Source of the DNA: Caccoplasma intestinavium
GTDB taxonomy: Bacteria; Bacteroidota; Bacteroidia; Bacteroidales; UBA11471
Reading direction: 5' to 3'
Assembly: GCA_018715885.1 (NCBI GenBank)
Contig: DVKT01000032.1
Location: 1 to 64,000 of the forward strand
DNA: 64,000 nucleotides
Below, piece by piece: positions 16,754-26,763 of this stretch. The translations under genes were made by a program, and so were the position numbers. The first letter of the stretch is position 1; every line of letters begins with the position of its first letter. The notes beneath the pieces are model-generated. The model made no database searches. It was not told the origin of the DNA and was given only the letters and a program-made list of their open reading frames with translations.

Positions 16754-19700
16754 ATGTTCTCTAAATTTTTTATAAACCGGCCTATTTTTGCAACGGTCTT
16801 GGCCATACTCATGGTTTTGGCCGGCGTTGTTTCACTCGAAGTGTTGCCGGTCGCTCAGTTTCCCGATATTACGCCGCCTACCGTGCAGGTATCGGCTGTA
16901 TATCCCGGTGCGAGTGCCGAGACAGTGGCTCGCACGGTAGGTACAGTGATAGAAGAGCAGGTGAACGGCGTAGACGGCATGATATATATGAGCTCTACCT
17001 CGTCGTCTTCGGGTGCGTATACGCTTACCGTTACTTTCGAGGTGGGAACCGATATCGATATGGCGACGGTATTGGTACAGAACAGGGTCGCTATTGCCGA
17101 AGGAAATTTGCCCGAGGCTGTGGTAACACAGGGAATCACGACACGTAAGCAATCGACCGATATTGTATTGCTGCTTTCGTTGGAGTCCGACTCTGCTTTG
17201 TATAGCGGATTGTATCTCTCCAATTATGCGCAGCTCAATTTTACCGATGCATTGTCCCGCTTACCCGGTGTCGGTAGTGTAACGGTTTTCGGTGCGGGAC
17301 GTTATAGTATGAGAGTGTGGCTCGACCCGGAGTTGATGCGCATTCGAGGGGTAACGCCAACGGATGTTTTTTCGGCGATACAAGCTCAAAACGTTGAGGT
17401 GTCGGCCGGGACGATAGGAAGTGAACCGCTCGATAGTCGTACCGATTTTCAGTTTACGCTTACTGCGCGGGGACTTCTGACGACAGTTGAGGATTTTGGA
17501 AATCTGGTGGTAAGAGTTTTGCCGGGTGGAAATTATTTACGTTTGCGGGATATTGCCCGAATCGACCTCGGCAGCCAGACGTATGATGTCGTTTCTACAC
17601 AAAACGGTAAGCCGTCGGCATCGATAGCTGTTTACCAGTCTCCCGGTTCGAATGCATTGAGTGTTTCGAAGCAAGTTCGGGCCGAAATGGAAAAGCTCGC
17701 CGAGAATTTGCCAACGGGTGTTCGATATGAAGTGGTTCTCGATACGACCGATTTTGTATCGGCTTCGATCGATGAGGTATTGGTAACATTTGTCGAGACG
17801 ACATTGCTTGTCATACTGGTGATTTTATTATTCTTACAGAATTGGCGGGCGGTGATTATCCCGTCTCTTACCATTCCGGTGTCGCTGATTTGTACTTTTG
17901 CCGTCATGCATTTGTTCGGATTTTCTGTAAATATGCTGACTCTTTTCGGCTTGGTGTTGGCTATTGCCATTGTTGTCGATGATGCTATTGTCGTGGTCGA
18001 AAATTCGACACGTTTACTCGATACGGGAAAGTATTCGTCGAGGGAGGCGGTCGAACAAGCTATGGGCGAGATCACAGGGCCGGTTGTAGGGGTTGTCTTG
18101 GTATTGATGGCTGTTTTTATACCTACGGCGTTTGTCGGTGGTATTACTGGGGAGTTGTATAAGCAGTTTGCCTTGACCATTGCCGCCGCGACTTTTTTCA
18201 GCGGATTCAATTCGCTGACGCTGACACCGGCTCTTTGTGCTCTTTTTTTACGACCCTCTTCCGGGAAAAAATTCATATTTTACCGGAATTTCAATAAAGG
18301 GTATGACCGGCTTGTATCGGTTTATGTGTCGGTGATAACCCGGTCGATACGACGTCCTATATTTACAACTGTGGTATTTCTTTTGCTTTCGACGGCTGCC
18401 ATTGTTCTTTTTTTACGTTGGCCTACCTCTTTTATTCCCGACGAAGATCAGGGGTATTTTATTGTTTCGGTGCAGCTTCCGCAGGCTTCGGGGTTACAGC
18501 GTACCGAAGAGGTTACTGCCCGTGTCGGCAAGTTATTGGGTGAATATCCCGAAGTAGTTTCTTGTACCGGTATCAACGGATACTCGGTGATGGAAGGGGG
18601 TGAGCTCTCCAATGCGGCCACACTTTTTGTTGTTTTACAGAATTGGGAACTTCGTAAGGGAAAAGGGAAAAGCGCGTTCGACATCATCGACGATTTCAAT
18701 GTGCGTGCGCAAAAAATCGAAGAAGCTGTTGTATATGCCGTGAATCCTCCGTCGATTTCGGGGCTGGGAGTAAGCGGCGGATTGGCTTTGGAATTGCAGG
18801 ATATTCGGAATCTGGGAACAACCGAACTCGAAAATGCGGTCGATGCCTTGTTGATGGGGGTGCGGGACATTCCCGAGTTGGCTACGGTGAACAGTTCTTT
18901 TCAGGGAAATTCTCCCCAATACTTTTTGAACGTAGATAGAGATAAAGCAAAAATGCAAGGGTTGAAAATCGATGATATTTTTACGACACTCTCGCTCTAT
19001 TTAGGCTCAGCCTATGTGAATGATTTCGTCGATTTCGGTCGTATCTTTCAAGTAAAAATCGGAGCGCAATCCGATAGTCGGGCACGTATCGACGATGTAC
19101 TTCGGTTGAGTGTGCGTAATGCCTCGGGAGATATGGTTCCGTTCTCATCGTTTGTTACGATCGAAGAACAACAGGGGCTGGCTACGATTTCCCGCTATAA
19201 TATGTATTCGGCGGCTGCCCTTACTGCCGTAACGGCCGAGGGGTATAGTTCTCAGCAGGGGATCGATGCGGTCGAACAACTTGTGGGGCGTTTATTGGGA
19301 AATAATTTCGGTTATGAGTGGACGGGGACGACTTATCAGGAAACGCAGGCCGGAACATCGGTAAGCCTTATTTTTATATTGGCTCTGTTTGTCGTCTGGC
19401 TGGTACTATCTGCTCAATATGAGAGTTGGACAAGTCCGATAGCTGTTATTCTCGGACTTCCGTTTGCTATTCTCGGTGCGGTATTGGGTTGTTTTCTTAT
19501 GGGACTTTCTATCAGTGTGTATAGTCAGGTGGGTATTGTGTTGCTCATTGCCCTTTCTGCCAAAAATGCCATTCTTATTGTGGAATTCGCCCGGGATTAT
19601 AGGGCGCAAGGAGAACCCGTAGATCAAGCTGCAATCGAGGCCGGCCGGGTGCGTTTGCGTCCGATTCTTATGACTTCATTGGCATTTGTGTTGGGTGTGA

Positions 19701-19903
19701 TGCCTTTGCTTTTCGCTTCGGGTGCAGGGGCGGAAAGTCGGATTGCATTGGGTACAGCAGTCGTTTTCGGTATGGCAGTAAATATGATTTTGGGGACATT
19801 GTTTATCCCTCATTTTTATTGTCTGATGCAACGTCTTGAAGAGCGTTTTACCCGGAATAAACTTTCGCAATCCATGTCTCCGAAAAAGGGTACGGCGGTA
19901 TAG
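16754..19903 (+). CDS. RND multidrug efflux permease, HAE1 (AcrB-like)
   Basis: 1049 aa, the standard HAE1 length. Inner-membrane drug/proton antiporter; with the two preceding genes it forms a tripartite pump. The N-terminus MFSKFFINRPIFATVLAILM is diagnostic. TM4 carries the proton-relay pair Asp409-Asp410 in AIVVDDAIVVVEN; the TM10 Lys lies in LSAKNAILIVEFARD (about 940). Porter domains and two sets of six TM helices are complete. The C-terminus is short and basic. No TetR or AraC regulator sits beside the operon, and the OMF-MFP-RND gene order puts the channel gene first. Substrate unknown. Confidence 0.96.
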   Translation: MFSKFFINRPIFATVLAILMVLAGVVSLEVLPVAQFPDITPPTVQVSAVYPGASAETVARTVGTVIEEQVNGVDGMIYMSSTSSSSGAYTLTVTFEVGTDIDMATVLVQNRVAIAEGNLPEAVVTQGITTRKQSTDIVLLLSLESDSALYSGLYLSNYAQLNFTDALSRLPGVGSVTVFGAGRYSMRVWLDPELMRIRGVTPTDVFSAIQAQNVEVSAGTIGSEPLDSRTDFQFTLTARGLLTTVEDFGNLVVRVLPGGNYLRLRDIARIDLGSQTYDVVSTQNGKPSASIAVYQSPGSNALSVSKQVRAEMEKLAENLPTGVRYEVVLDTTDFVSASIDEVLVTFVETTLLVILVILLFLQNWRAVIIPSLTIPVSLICTFAVMHLFGFSVNMLTLFGLVLAIAIVVDDAIVVVENSTRLLDTGKYSSREAVEQAMGEITGPVVGVVLVLMAVFIPTAFVGGITGELYKQFALTIAAATFFSGFNSLTLTPALCALFLRPSSGKKFIFYRNFNKGYDRLVSVYVSVITRSIRRPIFTTVVFLLLSTAAIVLFLRWPTSFIPDEDQGYFIVSVQLPQASGLQRTEEVTARVGKLLGEYPEVVSCTGINGYSVMEGGELSNAATLFVVLQNWELRKGKGKSAFDIIDDFNVRAQKIEEAVVYAVNPPSISGLGVSGGLALELQDIRNLGTTELENAVDALLMGVRDIPELATVNSSFQGNSPQYFLNVDRDKAKMQGLKIDDIFTTLSLYLGSAYVNDFVDFGRIFQVKIGAQSDSRARIDDVLRLSVRNASGDMVPFSSFVTIEEQQGLATISRYNMYSAAALTAVTAEGYSSQQGIDAVEQLVGRLLGNNFGYEWTGTTYQETQAGTSVSLIFILALFVVWLVLSAQYESWTSPIAVILGLPFAILGAVLGCFLMGLSISVYSQVGIVLLIALSAKNAILIVEFARDYRAQGEPVDQAAIEAGRVRLRPILMTSLAFVLGVMPLLFASGAGAESRIALGTAVVFGMAVNMILGTLFIPHFYCLMQRLEERFTRNKLSQSMSPKKGTAV

Positions 19904-19919
19904 AAGTGGCGATTCATGA

Positions 19920-19960
19920 TTCATCGATAACGGGTAAAATTTTAATCCGCTATCGATGAA
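19920..19960. terminator. Bidirectional hairpin between the RND pump and the gene at 19970
   Basis: TTCATCGATAACGG (19920-19933) pairs with CCGCTATCGATGAA (19947-19960) around an AT-rich loop, with one mismatch. It lies between two convergent genes and can serve both. Confidence 0.65.
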
Positions 19961-19969
19961 TGTATTAGG

Positions 19970-20731
19970 TTAAAAATCAACACCTAAGCGTAGAGAAAGG
20001 GCATGGCGGAGGAGTCTATGGTGATAGACTCCGGTATAAATGAAGAAATTGTCGTTATAATATATATCCTTTTTCACGATTTGTTGTTGCAGATTGTATC
20101 CGAATGCTATGTTCATGGCGGATTGGCGGTTGAGTATAAAACGCACACCGAATGTCGGATTGAAATAAGCTCCGGTGCTGACTTTATTGTATGCATTTTT
20201 ACTGCCAATCGAATACCCTGCTTTTATACCCCAAAAAGGAGTGATATTTGTGTCTGAAAAGTTCGTGCGTAAATCGACGAATAGGGGAATAAATAGATGT
20301 TTTCCTGCCGCATGGTAATCAAGACCGAAGCCCGTACCCAGAAATATGTAAGGATTGAATTGATAGCCATGCGAAGTGGTTATAGAAAAAGCTCCTTTGT
20401 CAATAGGAATGCCGCTAGCCTTGAAATTAACAATGGTCCCGACCTCTACCGATCCTCGGTATCCTTTCACATCGGTCCGTATGCGATTACTCTTTTCCGA
20501 CTCCCGATTTATCGCCTCTTCTTTGGTTATCTTTTCCACTTCATTCATCGGGTAGATAAAGATACTGCCATCGGCCGTTTTTACTTTCAATAAAACATTG
20601 GGTTGCTGTTCGACGATTGTACCGCGTATCACGCTGCCGTTTTTGAGACAGATCACCTCTTGGTAATCCTGGGCCAATAAAGAAAAAACAGAAATGAATG
20701 ACAACAGTCCTGTAACGAATAAACTTTTCAT
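19970..20731 (-). CDS. Secreted protein with Sm-like N-terminal motif and outer-membrane-barrel-like C-terminus
   Basis: 253 aa. A signal peptide (MKSLFVTGLLSFISVFSLLAQ) is followed by a short beta-rich module (VICLKNGSVIRGTIVEQ, then VYPMNEVEKITKEE-like strand), which I have seen in many Bacteroidetes outer-membrane proteins. The rest (about 95-253) has small-barrel-like alternating strands: GTGFGLDY, FVDLRTNF, FGVRFILN, ending LSLRLGVDF with an aromatic last residue. The start at 20731 is chosen because it opens the signal peptide; the frame is open 20 codons further. Function unknown. Confidence 0.75.
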   Translation of the reverse strand: MKSLFVTGLLSFISVFSLLAQDYQEVICLKNGSVIRGTIVEQQPNVLLKVKTADGSIFIYPMNEVEKITKEEAINRESEKSNRIRTDVKGYRGSVEVGTIVNFKASGIPIDKGAFSITTSHGYQFNPYIFLGTGFGLDYHAAGKHLFIPLFVDLRTNFSDTNITPFWGIKAGYSIGSKNAYNKVSTGAYFNPTFGVRFILNRQSAMNIAFGYNLQQQIVKKDIYYNDNFFIYTGVYHHRLLRHALSLRLGVDF

Positions 20732-20758
20732 CTTGTTTATATTGAAAACATAATATTG

Positions 20759-20766
20759 CAAAGATA
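20759..20766 (-). promoter_or_regulatory. -7 element of the gene at 19970-20731
   Basis: Minus strand TATCTTTG, an exact TAnnTTTG match, 28 nt upstream of the start codon. No TTTG box at the right spacing. Confidence 0.6.
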
Positions 20767-20923
20767 TAATATTATTTGATATAAAAAACAATAAGAAAAT
20801 AATTTATCAAAAAACATACTTTTGGATGTAGATCGGGATTTGATATAATATCTGTTATGCAGAGTGTCGTATATGCCATTCTGCGAGAAGTAAAGAAGAT
20901 GTTGTGGTGTTATTAAGAAAAGA

Positions 20924-20953
20924 AAGCGGCTGCCCGCTATGGGACAGCCGCTT
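20924..20953 (-). terminator. Intrinsic terminator of the DPP III operon
   Basis: On the minus strand AAGCGGCTGTCCC pairs with GGGCAGCCGCTT with one bulge and is followed by TTCTTTTCTT. It lies 21 nt after the DPP III stop codon. Confidence 0.8.
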
Positions 20954-20973
20954 AAATTCGGATTGTGCCGTTA

Positions 20974-23019
20974 TCAATTATAGGAAGGCAGCGGTGAGTA
21001 GTCGCGTGAGTAGCGAAGCATTTGCTCGGCATATCCTTCATCATAGGATACAGTGATATCCGTTATTTCGCCTTTCTCATCGAATACCGGAGTATATACG
21101 GGATTGACAAAGCCTTTATAAGGCTTGATACCCAAATGGGCATATCGGTCGAGTACTTCGGCATGCAGTTCGGGGTCGACTTTTACACCGTAAGTTTCGA
21201 CGAGCTTTTTCCCGGCTTCGTAATCTCCGGTCGATTTGATACGTTGTACTTCGGCGAGCAGTTCCCCTATAAGCGTACGCATTTTCTCATAATCGTTGAC
21301 GATGACATAAGTTTTTCCGTCGCGTTTTCTCAGTTCGAGTACTTTATCATCTGCTCCTTTTTCCAAAATCCAGCGGGCGATGAGCTGACGGTTGCGCATG
21401 TGCGATTCCTCGATGTTTTTCCCCGGTGCGATGCGGGTAAGTTGGGTCATCAATCCGTTCATCATATATCGGTAATATTCGGCTTTGTATGCTTCTGCAT
21501 CGGGAACAAGTCCTAACTCGATAAGTTTTTTGTCGGCCAAAAAATAGAGGGCAAAAAGGTCGGCGCGGGTCTCTTCGAGCGTAGAGCTGTATGACCGCAT
21601 GGCATCGGGATCAGTATCCGGCAACAGTTTTCCCGAACCGTGTCCGAGACACTCGTGTAGGTCGGTATGGAGGTTATCGACGAGGAAACCGTATTTTTCG
21701 ACCGATTTCCGTTCGGTGTCGCTCCACATGAATTCTTGGTTGAATCCGTTTCCTTGTGCGGCTTTGTCATAGGCCGAAGTGATATTTTCGATAGTTACCG
21801 ATTTGGAACCGTGCACATGGCGTATCCAGTCGGCATTGGGCAGATTGATACCGATGGGGGTCGAGGGATAGCAATCGCCGGCGAGAATGGCAGCCGTGAT
21901 GACTTTGGCCGATACGCCTTTGACCTCTTCTTTCTTGAATGCGGTATCGGTGGGGGAGTTGTTTTCGAACCACTGGGCATTGGCGCTGATGATTTCGGTG
22001 CGGTGGGAGGCGTCGAGGTCTTTGAAGTTTACGATCGATTCCCAACTGCCTTTCAATCCGATAGGGTCGCCATACACTTCTATGAATCCGTTTACAAAGT
22101 CGATACGGGAATCGAGGTCGGTTACCCATTGTATCGAGTATTCGTCAAATGTCTTTAAGTCGCCTGTACGATAGTATTCGATAAGCAGGTCGATGACTTG
22201 GCGTTGTTTTTCGTTTTCTGCTACCGCCGAGGCTTTTTCGAGCCAATAAATGATTTTTTCGATAGCGGCTCCGTAATGTCCGCCCAATCGGTTTACTTCT
22301 TCATAAATTTTCCCTTCACGTTTTACCAGACGGCTGTTCAAACCGTAAGAAACCGGCATGGTGTCGCCGGGTGTTTTCAAGGCGGCATAGAATGTCTCTG
22401 CTTCGTTTTGCGTTACACCGTCGTAATAGTTGCTGGCCGAGGTGGCGATAAGGTCTTCACCGGCAGTAAGATTTACCCGTTTGGACAGAGTATCGGGGTC
22501 GAAAATAACCGGGCAGATGTTTGCGAGTAATTGTTCGATGTTTCCGTTCTTTTGCAACGGCAGAATTTCTGATGGTAACGAACGTACGGCTTCTTCGAAA
22601 AACGTTTGACTGAATTCGGGCGTGAATTTATCAGTCGAGTAGTGATGATGGATTCCGTTGGCAAACCATACTTGTTTCAAATATTTTTCGAGTGCTTTGA
22701 AGTCGCTACTTTCTTTATCGCCTTTATATTGCGTGTATACGGCTTCGAGCGTGTGGCGTATGGGCAGATTCCATTTTCCGTTTTGATCGAAAAGAATGTC
22801 CCTTCCTTGCAAGGCAGCTTCGGTGAGATAATAAACGAGTTCTTTTTGTCGGAGGGAAAGACTTTCGAATCCCGGTACCCGATACCGAAGTATTTCCAAG
22901 TCGGCAAACTGTTCTACCGAGTAACTGAAATCTTCGGTTTGCGACTGGGTATTTTTTTTGTCGGCACAAGCCGAAAGAAGAGATGCAGTAACCATAACGA
23001 AGATAAATTTTTTCATCAT
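20974..23019 (-). CDS. Dipeptidyl peptidase III (peptidase family M49), lipoprotein
   Basis: 681 aa. A zinc exopeptidase that releases dipeptides from peptide N-termini. The family zinc motif HExxGH appears as HECLGH (455-460), the form known from the characterised Bacteroides thetaiotaomicron enzyme, and the second motif EETRAD (482-487) supplies the third ligand Glu and partner Asp. The N-terminus ends in a lipobox (LLSAC, Cys18), so the protein is probably membrane-anchored in the periplasm or at the surface rather than cytosolic. ATG 23016 is an alternative start one codon in. Last gene of the five-gene operon; a terminator follows. Confidence 0.95.
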   Translation of the reverse strand: MMKKFIFVMVTASLLSACADKKNTQSQTEDFSYSVEQFADLEILRYRVPGFESLSLRQKELVYYLTEAALQGRDILFDQNGKWNLPIRHTLEAVYTQYKGDKESSDFKALEKYLKQVWFANGIHHHYSTDKFTPEFSQTFFEEAVRSLPSEILPLQKNGNIEQLLANICPVIFDPDTLSKRVNLTAGEDLIATSASNYYDGVTQNEAETFYAALKTPGDTMPVSYGLNSRLVKREGKIYEEVNRLGGHYGAAIEKIIYWLEKASAVAENEKQRQVIDLLIEYYRTGDLKTFDEYSIQWVTDLDSRIDFVNGFIEVYGDPIGLKGSWESIVNFKDLDASHRTEIISANAQWFENNSPTDTAFKKEEVKGVSAKVITAAILAGDCYPSTPIGINLPNADWIRHVHGSKSVTIENITSAYDKAAQGNGFNQEFMWSDTERKSVEKYGFLVDNLHTDLHECLGHGSGKLLPDTDPDAMRSYSSTLEETRADLFALYFLADKKLIELGLVPDAEAYKAEYYRYMMNGLMTQLTRIAPGKNIEESHMRNRQLIARWILEKGADDKVLELRKRDGKTYVIVNDYEKMRTLIGELLAEVQRIKSTGDYEAGKKLVETYGVKVDPELHAEVLDRYAHLGIKPYKGFVNPVYTPVFDEKGEITDITVSYDEGYAEQMLRYSRDYSPLPSYN

Positions 23020-23049
23020 TGTTGTTTTATATGGGGAAAAGAGTGTCGA

Positions 23050-24234
23050 TTATTCAACATAAAGAACCAGCCCTTTGAGATACTCCCCCTCGGGATGGTA
23101 AATGTTTACGGGGTGATCGGCCGGCTGCGTCAGTTGGTGCAGGATACGGACTTTCCGCCGGGCTTGCGCCGCAGCACTGAATACGGCCAGACGGAAATCG
23201 TTTTTACTCACAACCTGTGAACAAGAGAACGTAAAGAGCAATCCTCCGGATTGGATTTTTTCAAAAGCCAAGGCGTTGAGTTTTCTGTAACCTTGCAGTG
23301 CATTGTGCAGTACGTTTTTGTGTTTGGCAAAAGCGGGAGGATCGAGGACAATGAGGTTGTAACGATCTCCCATTTGTTCGAGAAATTTGAAAGCATCTTC
23401 GGCGAATGCTTTGTGCCGCGTATCACCCGGGAAGTTGAGTTCTACATTTTTATTGGTGAGGTCGATGGCTTTCGACGAACTGTCGACCGAATGTACCAGC
23501 TTTGCTCCGCCTCGCATGGCGACGAAAGAAAATCCCCCGGTATAGCAAAACATATTCAGAACCGTACGGTCGTGGGCATAACGTTCGAGCAAAGCGCGGT
23601 TTTCCCTTTGGTCGACGAAAAATCCGGTTTTTTGCCCTTTCAGCCAGTCAACGTAAAATTTCAGACCCCGTTCGGTTGCGATGTTTCCGCAATCGTCGCC
23701 GATGAGGTATTCATTGGTAGGGTCGAGCTGGGCTTTATAGGGGAGGGTCGTTTCCGACTTGTAGAATACGCTTTTCAACGATTCTCCCATGACTTCTTGC
23801 AGAGCCTGTGCCAAAAGGTGTCGGGCGTAGTGCATACCCGGCGAATGTGCCTGCATGACGGCTGTTTTATCGTAGATGTCGATAATGAGTCCCGGCAGGT
23901 AATCGCCTTCTCCGTGCACGAGCCGGTAGGTGTTGTTGTAGCCTTCTTCGATGAGTCCTACGCTGTAACGTACGTCATAGGCGGCGCGCAGACGGGTTTT
24001 ATAGAATTCGAGGTCGATATTTTCTTTCTCAAAAGTCAGAATTCTTACCGTGATGCTGCCTATTTGGTAATGTCCGAGGGCGATAAACTCGCCTCGGTTG
24101 TTGCAGACCTCTACAATATCTCCCTCTTCGGGTTGTCCCGTCATGCTCTGTATGGCGCCGGAGAAAACCCACGGGTGAAATCGGCGCAACGATTCGTCCT
24201 TGCCGGGTTTTAGTTTTATCTGTATATATTTCAT
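23050..24234 (-). CDS. RlmI-like class I SAM-dependent rRNA (cytosine-5) methyltransferase
   Basis: 394 aa. It has an N-terminal PUA RNA-binding domain (1-~80; HPWVFSGAIQSM), a central EEHEA-like domain, and a C-terminal Rossmann methyltransferase with SAM motif I VLNMFCYTGGFSF (about 215-227), acidic VDSS, catalytic motif DPPAFAK (about 300-306) and FTFSCSQ (about 336-342). The order and length match E. coli RlmI, which makes m5C1962 in 23S rRNA; the exact target site here is inference. It starts 9 nt after rseP and ends 30 nt before the DPP III gene. Confidence 0.9.
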   Translation of the reverse strand: MKYIQIKLKPGKDESLRRFHPWVFSGAIQSMTGQPEEGDIVEVCNNRGEFIALGHYQIGSITVRILTFEKENIDLEFYKTRLRAAYDVRYSVGLIEEGYNNTYRLVHGEGDYLPGLIIDIYDKTAVMQAHSPGMHYARHLLAQALQEVMGESLKSVFYKSETTLPYKAQLDPTNEYLIGDDCGNIATERGLKFYVDWLKGQKTGFFVDQRENRALLERYAHDRTVLNMFCYTGGFSFVAMRGGAKLVHSVDSSSKAIDLTNKNVELNFPGDTRHKAFAEDAFKFLEQMGDRYNLIVLDPPAFAKHKNVLHNALQGYRKLNALAFEKIQSGGLLFTFSCSQVVSKNDFRLAVFSAAAQARRKVRILHQLTQPADHPVNIYHPEGEYLKGLVLYVE

Positions 24235-24243
24235 GAGAGTATC

Positions 24244-25563
24244 TTAAAAGAAGAATCTTATCACGTCATTGAGATTGGCGTAAATCAACAAGGCAAACAG
24301 CAGTACCATACCGGTGATTTGCGCATATTCCATGAATTTTTCGTTCGGTTTGCGGCGGGCGATGACTTCGTAAAGAAGGAAAAGGACATGACCTCCGTCG
24401 AGAGCCGGAATGGGTAGTATATTCATGAATGCGAGTATGATAGAAAGGAATGCTGTCATTTCCCAGAAAGCTTCCCAATTCCATATCGAAGGGAAAATGC
24501 TGCCGATTGTTCCGAATCCGCCTAAACTGTTGGCACCTTCTTTGGTAAACACATATTTAAAGTCTCCTACATATCCGGCAAGCGTATTGAAACCTTTTTT
24601 GATGCCTTTGGGTATTGATTCGAAAAATCCGTAATATATGGTTTCAGTGGGGTAGAATGTCGAGGCGGGAACGAGTGTGATACCTATTTGCCCTTCGGTA
24701 TTGACGGCGACGGGGAGTTCCATTTCTCTGCCTTTGCGGATAAAAGATATTTCGGCCGAAGCTCCCTTATGGGCCCCAAGTGCGGCGGTGAAATCGGTAT
24801 AATCGGGCGTAGCCGCGCCGTTTACGGCGACGATGCTGTCTCCAGCTTGCATTCCGGCATCGGCAGCACCATATCCTGCGACGGCACTTTGTACGACAAC
24901 CGGCATACGGCAGCTGGCAAAACGTTGGTTGGCTCCGATGAGTTGCAGCATGAGGTCGTCGGGCAAGTTCAGTTTTACCACTTCATTGTTGCGCAGTACT
25001 TCTACTTCACGGGCTTCGGCGAGGGCGCGGATAGTTTCACCCGAGAAGTCGTAAAGCGTTTTGCCGTCGGCTGTTAAGGGCACATCACCGTTTTGGAATC
25101 CGGCGTTTTTTGCCACTTCGCTGTAAACGAGTCCGTTTCCGATATTTTTTATGGGAAGTATCGTATCACCCCATACAAAGGCTATCATGGCGTAAATAAC
25201 GAGGGCAAGCAAGAAATTGTTGATGACTCCCGCAGTCATGATGAGCAGTCGTTGCCAGGCCGGTTTGGAACGGAACTCCCAGGGTTTTTCGGGTTGAGCC
25301 ATTTGTTCTTTATCCATAGACTCATCTATCATTCCGGCAATTTTTACGTATCCACCCAGAGGCAGCCAACCTATACCGTATTCGGTATCGCTGTTTTTGG
25401 GTTTGTATTTAAACAAGGAGAACCAGGGATCGAAGAAGAGATAAAATTTTTCAACCCGGACTTTGAACAGACGGGCAAAAAAGAAATGTCCCAATTCGTG
25501 TATAAATACGAGAATCGAGAGACTGAGCATAAGTTGGGCGGCTTTTATCAGAAAAGTTTCCAT
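24244..25563 (-). CDS. rseP: RseP, site-2 membrane zinc protease (M50)
   Basis: 439 aa. An intramembrane metalloprotease that cuts transmembrane segments of anti-sigma factors and remnant signal peptides. TM1 holds HELGH (His22, Glu23, His26). Two PDZ-like modules lie in the periplasmic loop (about 130-290; the second includes GDSIVAVNGAATPDYTDF). The last TM region has the third-ligand motif PIPALDGGHVLF. Complete and of the expected length. It lies 30 nt downstream of dxr, the common dxr-rseP pairing in bacteria, and 9 nt before the rlmI-like gene. Confidence 0.96.
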   Translation of the reverse strand: METFLIKAAQLMLSLSILVFIHELGHFFFARLFKVRVEKFYLFFDPWFSLFKYKPKNSDTEYGIGWLPLGGYVKIAGMIDESMDKEQMAQPEKPWEFRSKPAWQRLLIMTAGVINNFLLALVIYAMIAFVWGDTILPIKNIGNGLVYSEVAKNAGFQNGDVPLTADGKTLYDFSGETIRALAEAREVEVLRNNEVVKLNLPDDLMLQLIGANQRFASCRMPVVVQSAVAGYGAADAGMQAGDSIVAVNGAATPDYTDFTAALGAHKGASAEISFIRKGREMELPVAVNTEGQIGITLVPASTFYPTETIYYGFFESIPKGIKKGFNTLAGYVGDFKYVFTKEGANSLGGFGTIGSIFPSIWNWEAFWEMTAFLSIILAFMNILPIPALDGGHVLFLLYEVIARRKPNEKFMEYAQITGMVLLFALLIYANLNDVIRFFF

Positions 25564-25593
25564 AAGTCGGCTTGTGTAATAGTTTTTATAGGG

Positions 25594-26748
25594 TTATATC
25601 CATTCTTGGGTAAGACGTCGCGTCTCGGTATCGGTGGCGACATAATCGTCGTAAGTAGGGGTAGATACAAACGATACGGCATTCATTGCACGGGCGATGA
25701 GTTGCGGCATGTCGGTAAAAGCAATGCGGTCGTTCAGGAAGGCATCTACAACAATTTCGTTGGCGGCATTCATGATGCATGGCATGTTTCCTCCTCGTCG
25801 CATAGCCTCGTAGGCATATTCCAGCAAAGGGAATCGGCCGGTATCGGGACGCTCGAAAGTCAATGTCATGTAATGATCCAGTTGCGGTTTCGGGTCGGGA
25901 TTGGGTAGTCGATAAGGGTAAGCAAATGCGTATTGTATCGGAAGTTTCATGTTGGGCAGACCCAACTGGGCTTTGATGGCACCGTCTTGGAATTGTACCA
26001 TCGAATGTACGATGGATTGCGGGTGGACGGCTACCTCTATTTGTTCGGGTCCGACATTGAAAAGCCATCGGGCTTCGATGACTTCAAATCCCTTATTCAT
26101 CATCGATGCCGAGTCGATTGTGATTTTAGCACCCATTTTCCAGTTGGGGTGTTTCAAGGCCTCGTTTTTGGTAACATGTTTCAGTTTCTCTGCCGAGAGA
26201 TTCCGGAAAGGACCACCCGAGGCCGTAAGAATGATTTTCTCTATGGGGTTGTTGTTTTCGCCCGATAGACATTGGAAAATCGCCGAGTGTTCCGAGTCGA
26301 CAGGAATAATGGGTACACGCTTTTCGAGAGCCAGACCCGTAATCAGTTCTCCTGCGACGACAAGAGTTTCTTTATTGGCCAATGCTATGGCTTTGCCGGC
26401 TTCGATCGCTTTTATCGTCGGGTAAAGTCCCGCATATCCCATCATGGCCGTGAGTACCATATCGATAGGTTGCGCCTCAACGATTTGTGCGATAGCCTCG
26501 CTGCCAGCGTACACTTTTATCGGCATGTCGCTCAATGCCTCTTTCAAACGGGGATAGAGGCTTTTATCGGCAATGACGACAGCTTCGGGAGAAAAACGAC
26601 GTGCTTGTTCTACCAATAAATCGATATTGCGATTTGCCGTGAGGGCATATACTTCAAAGAGGTCTGAGTGTTCCGCTACGACTTGTAGGGCTTGCGTTCC
26701 GATCGAACCGGTCGATCCCAGTATGGCTAATTGTTTTTTTGTTCCCAT
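25594..26748 (-). CDS. dxr: Dxr, 1-deoxy-D-xylulose 5-phosphate reductoisomerase
   Basis: 384 aa. Second enzyme of the MEP isoprenoid pathway: DXP plus NADPH to 2-C-methyl-D-erythritol 4-phosphate. Shows the NADPH-binding LGSTGSIGTQAL (6-17), ALANKETLVVAG (about 119-130), the metal and substrate residues in PVDSEHSAIFQ and ASGGPFRN, TIDSASMMNKGFEVIEA with catalytic acidic residues, and HPQSIVHSMVQF. The start is placed at 26748; an in-frame ATG three codons earlier (26757) is possible. The M23-like gene ends 15 nt upstream and rseP follows 30 nt downstream. Confidence 0.97.
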   Translation of the reverse strand: MGTKKQLAILGSTGSIGTQALQVVAEHSDLFEVYALTANRNIDLLVEQARRFSPEAVVIADKSLYPRLKEALSDMPIKVYAGSEAIAQIVEAQPIDMVLTAMMGYAGLYPTIKAIEAGKAIALANKETLVVAGELITGLALEKRVPIIPVDSEHSAIFQCLSGENNNPIEKIILTASGGPFRNLSAEKLKHVTKNEALKHPNWKMGAKITIDSASMMNKGFEVIEARWLFNVGPEQIEVAVHPQSIVHSMVQFQDGAIKAQLGLPNMKLPIQYAFAYPYRLPNPDPKPQLDHYMTLTFERPDTGRFPLLEYAYEAMRRGGNMPCIMNAANEIVVDAFLNDRIAFTDMPQLIARAMNAVSFVSTPTYDDYVATDTETRRLTQEWI

Positions 26749-26763
26749 AAAAAACATGCGCTG

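Noticed and set aside
23251..24213. 320-codon + frame opposite the rlmI-like gene
   Set aside because: Antisense shadow with unlikely composition.
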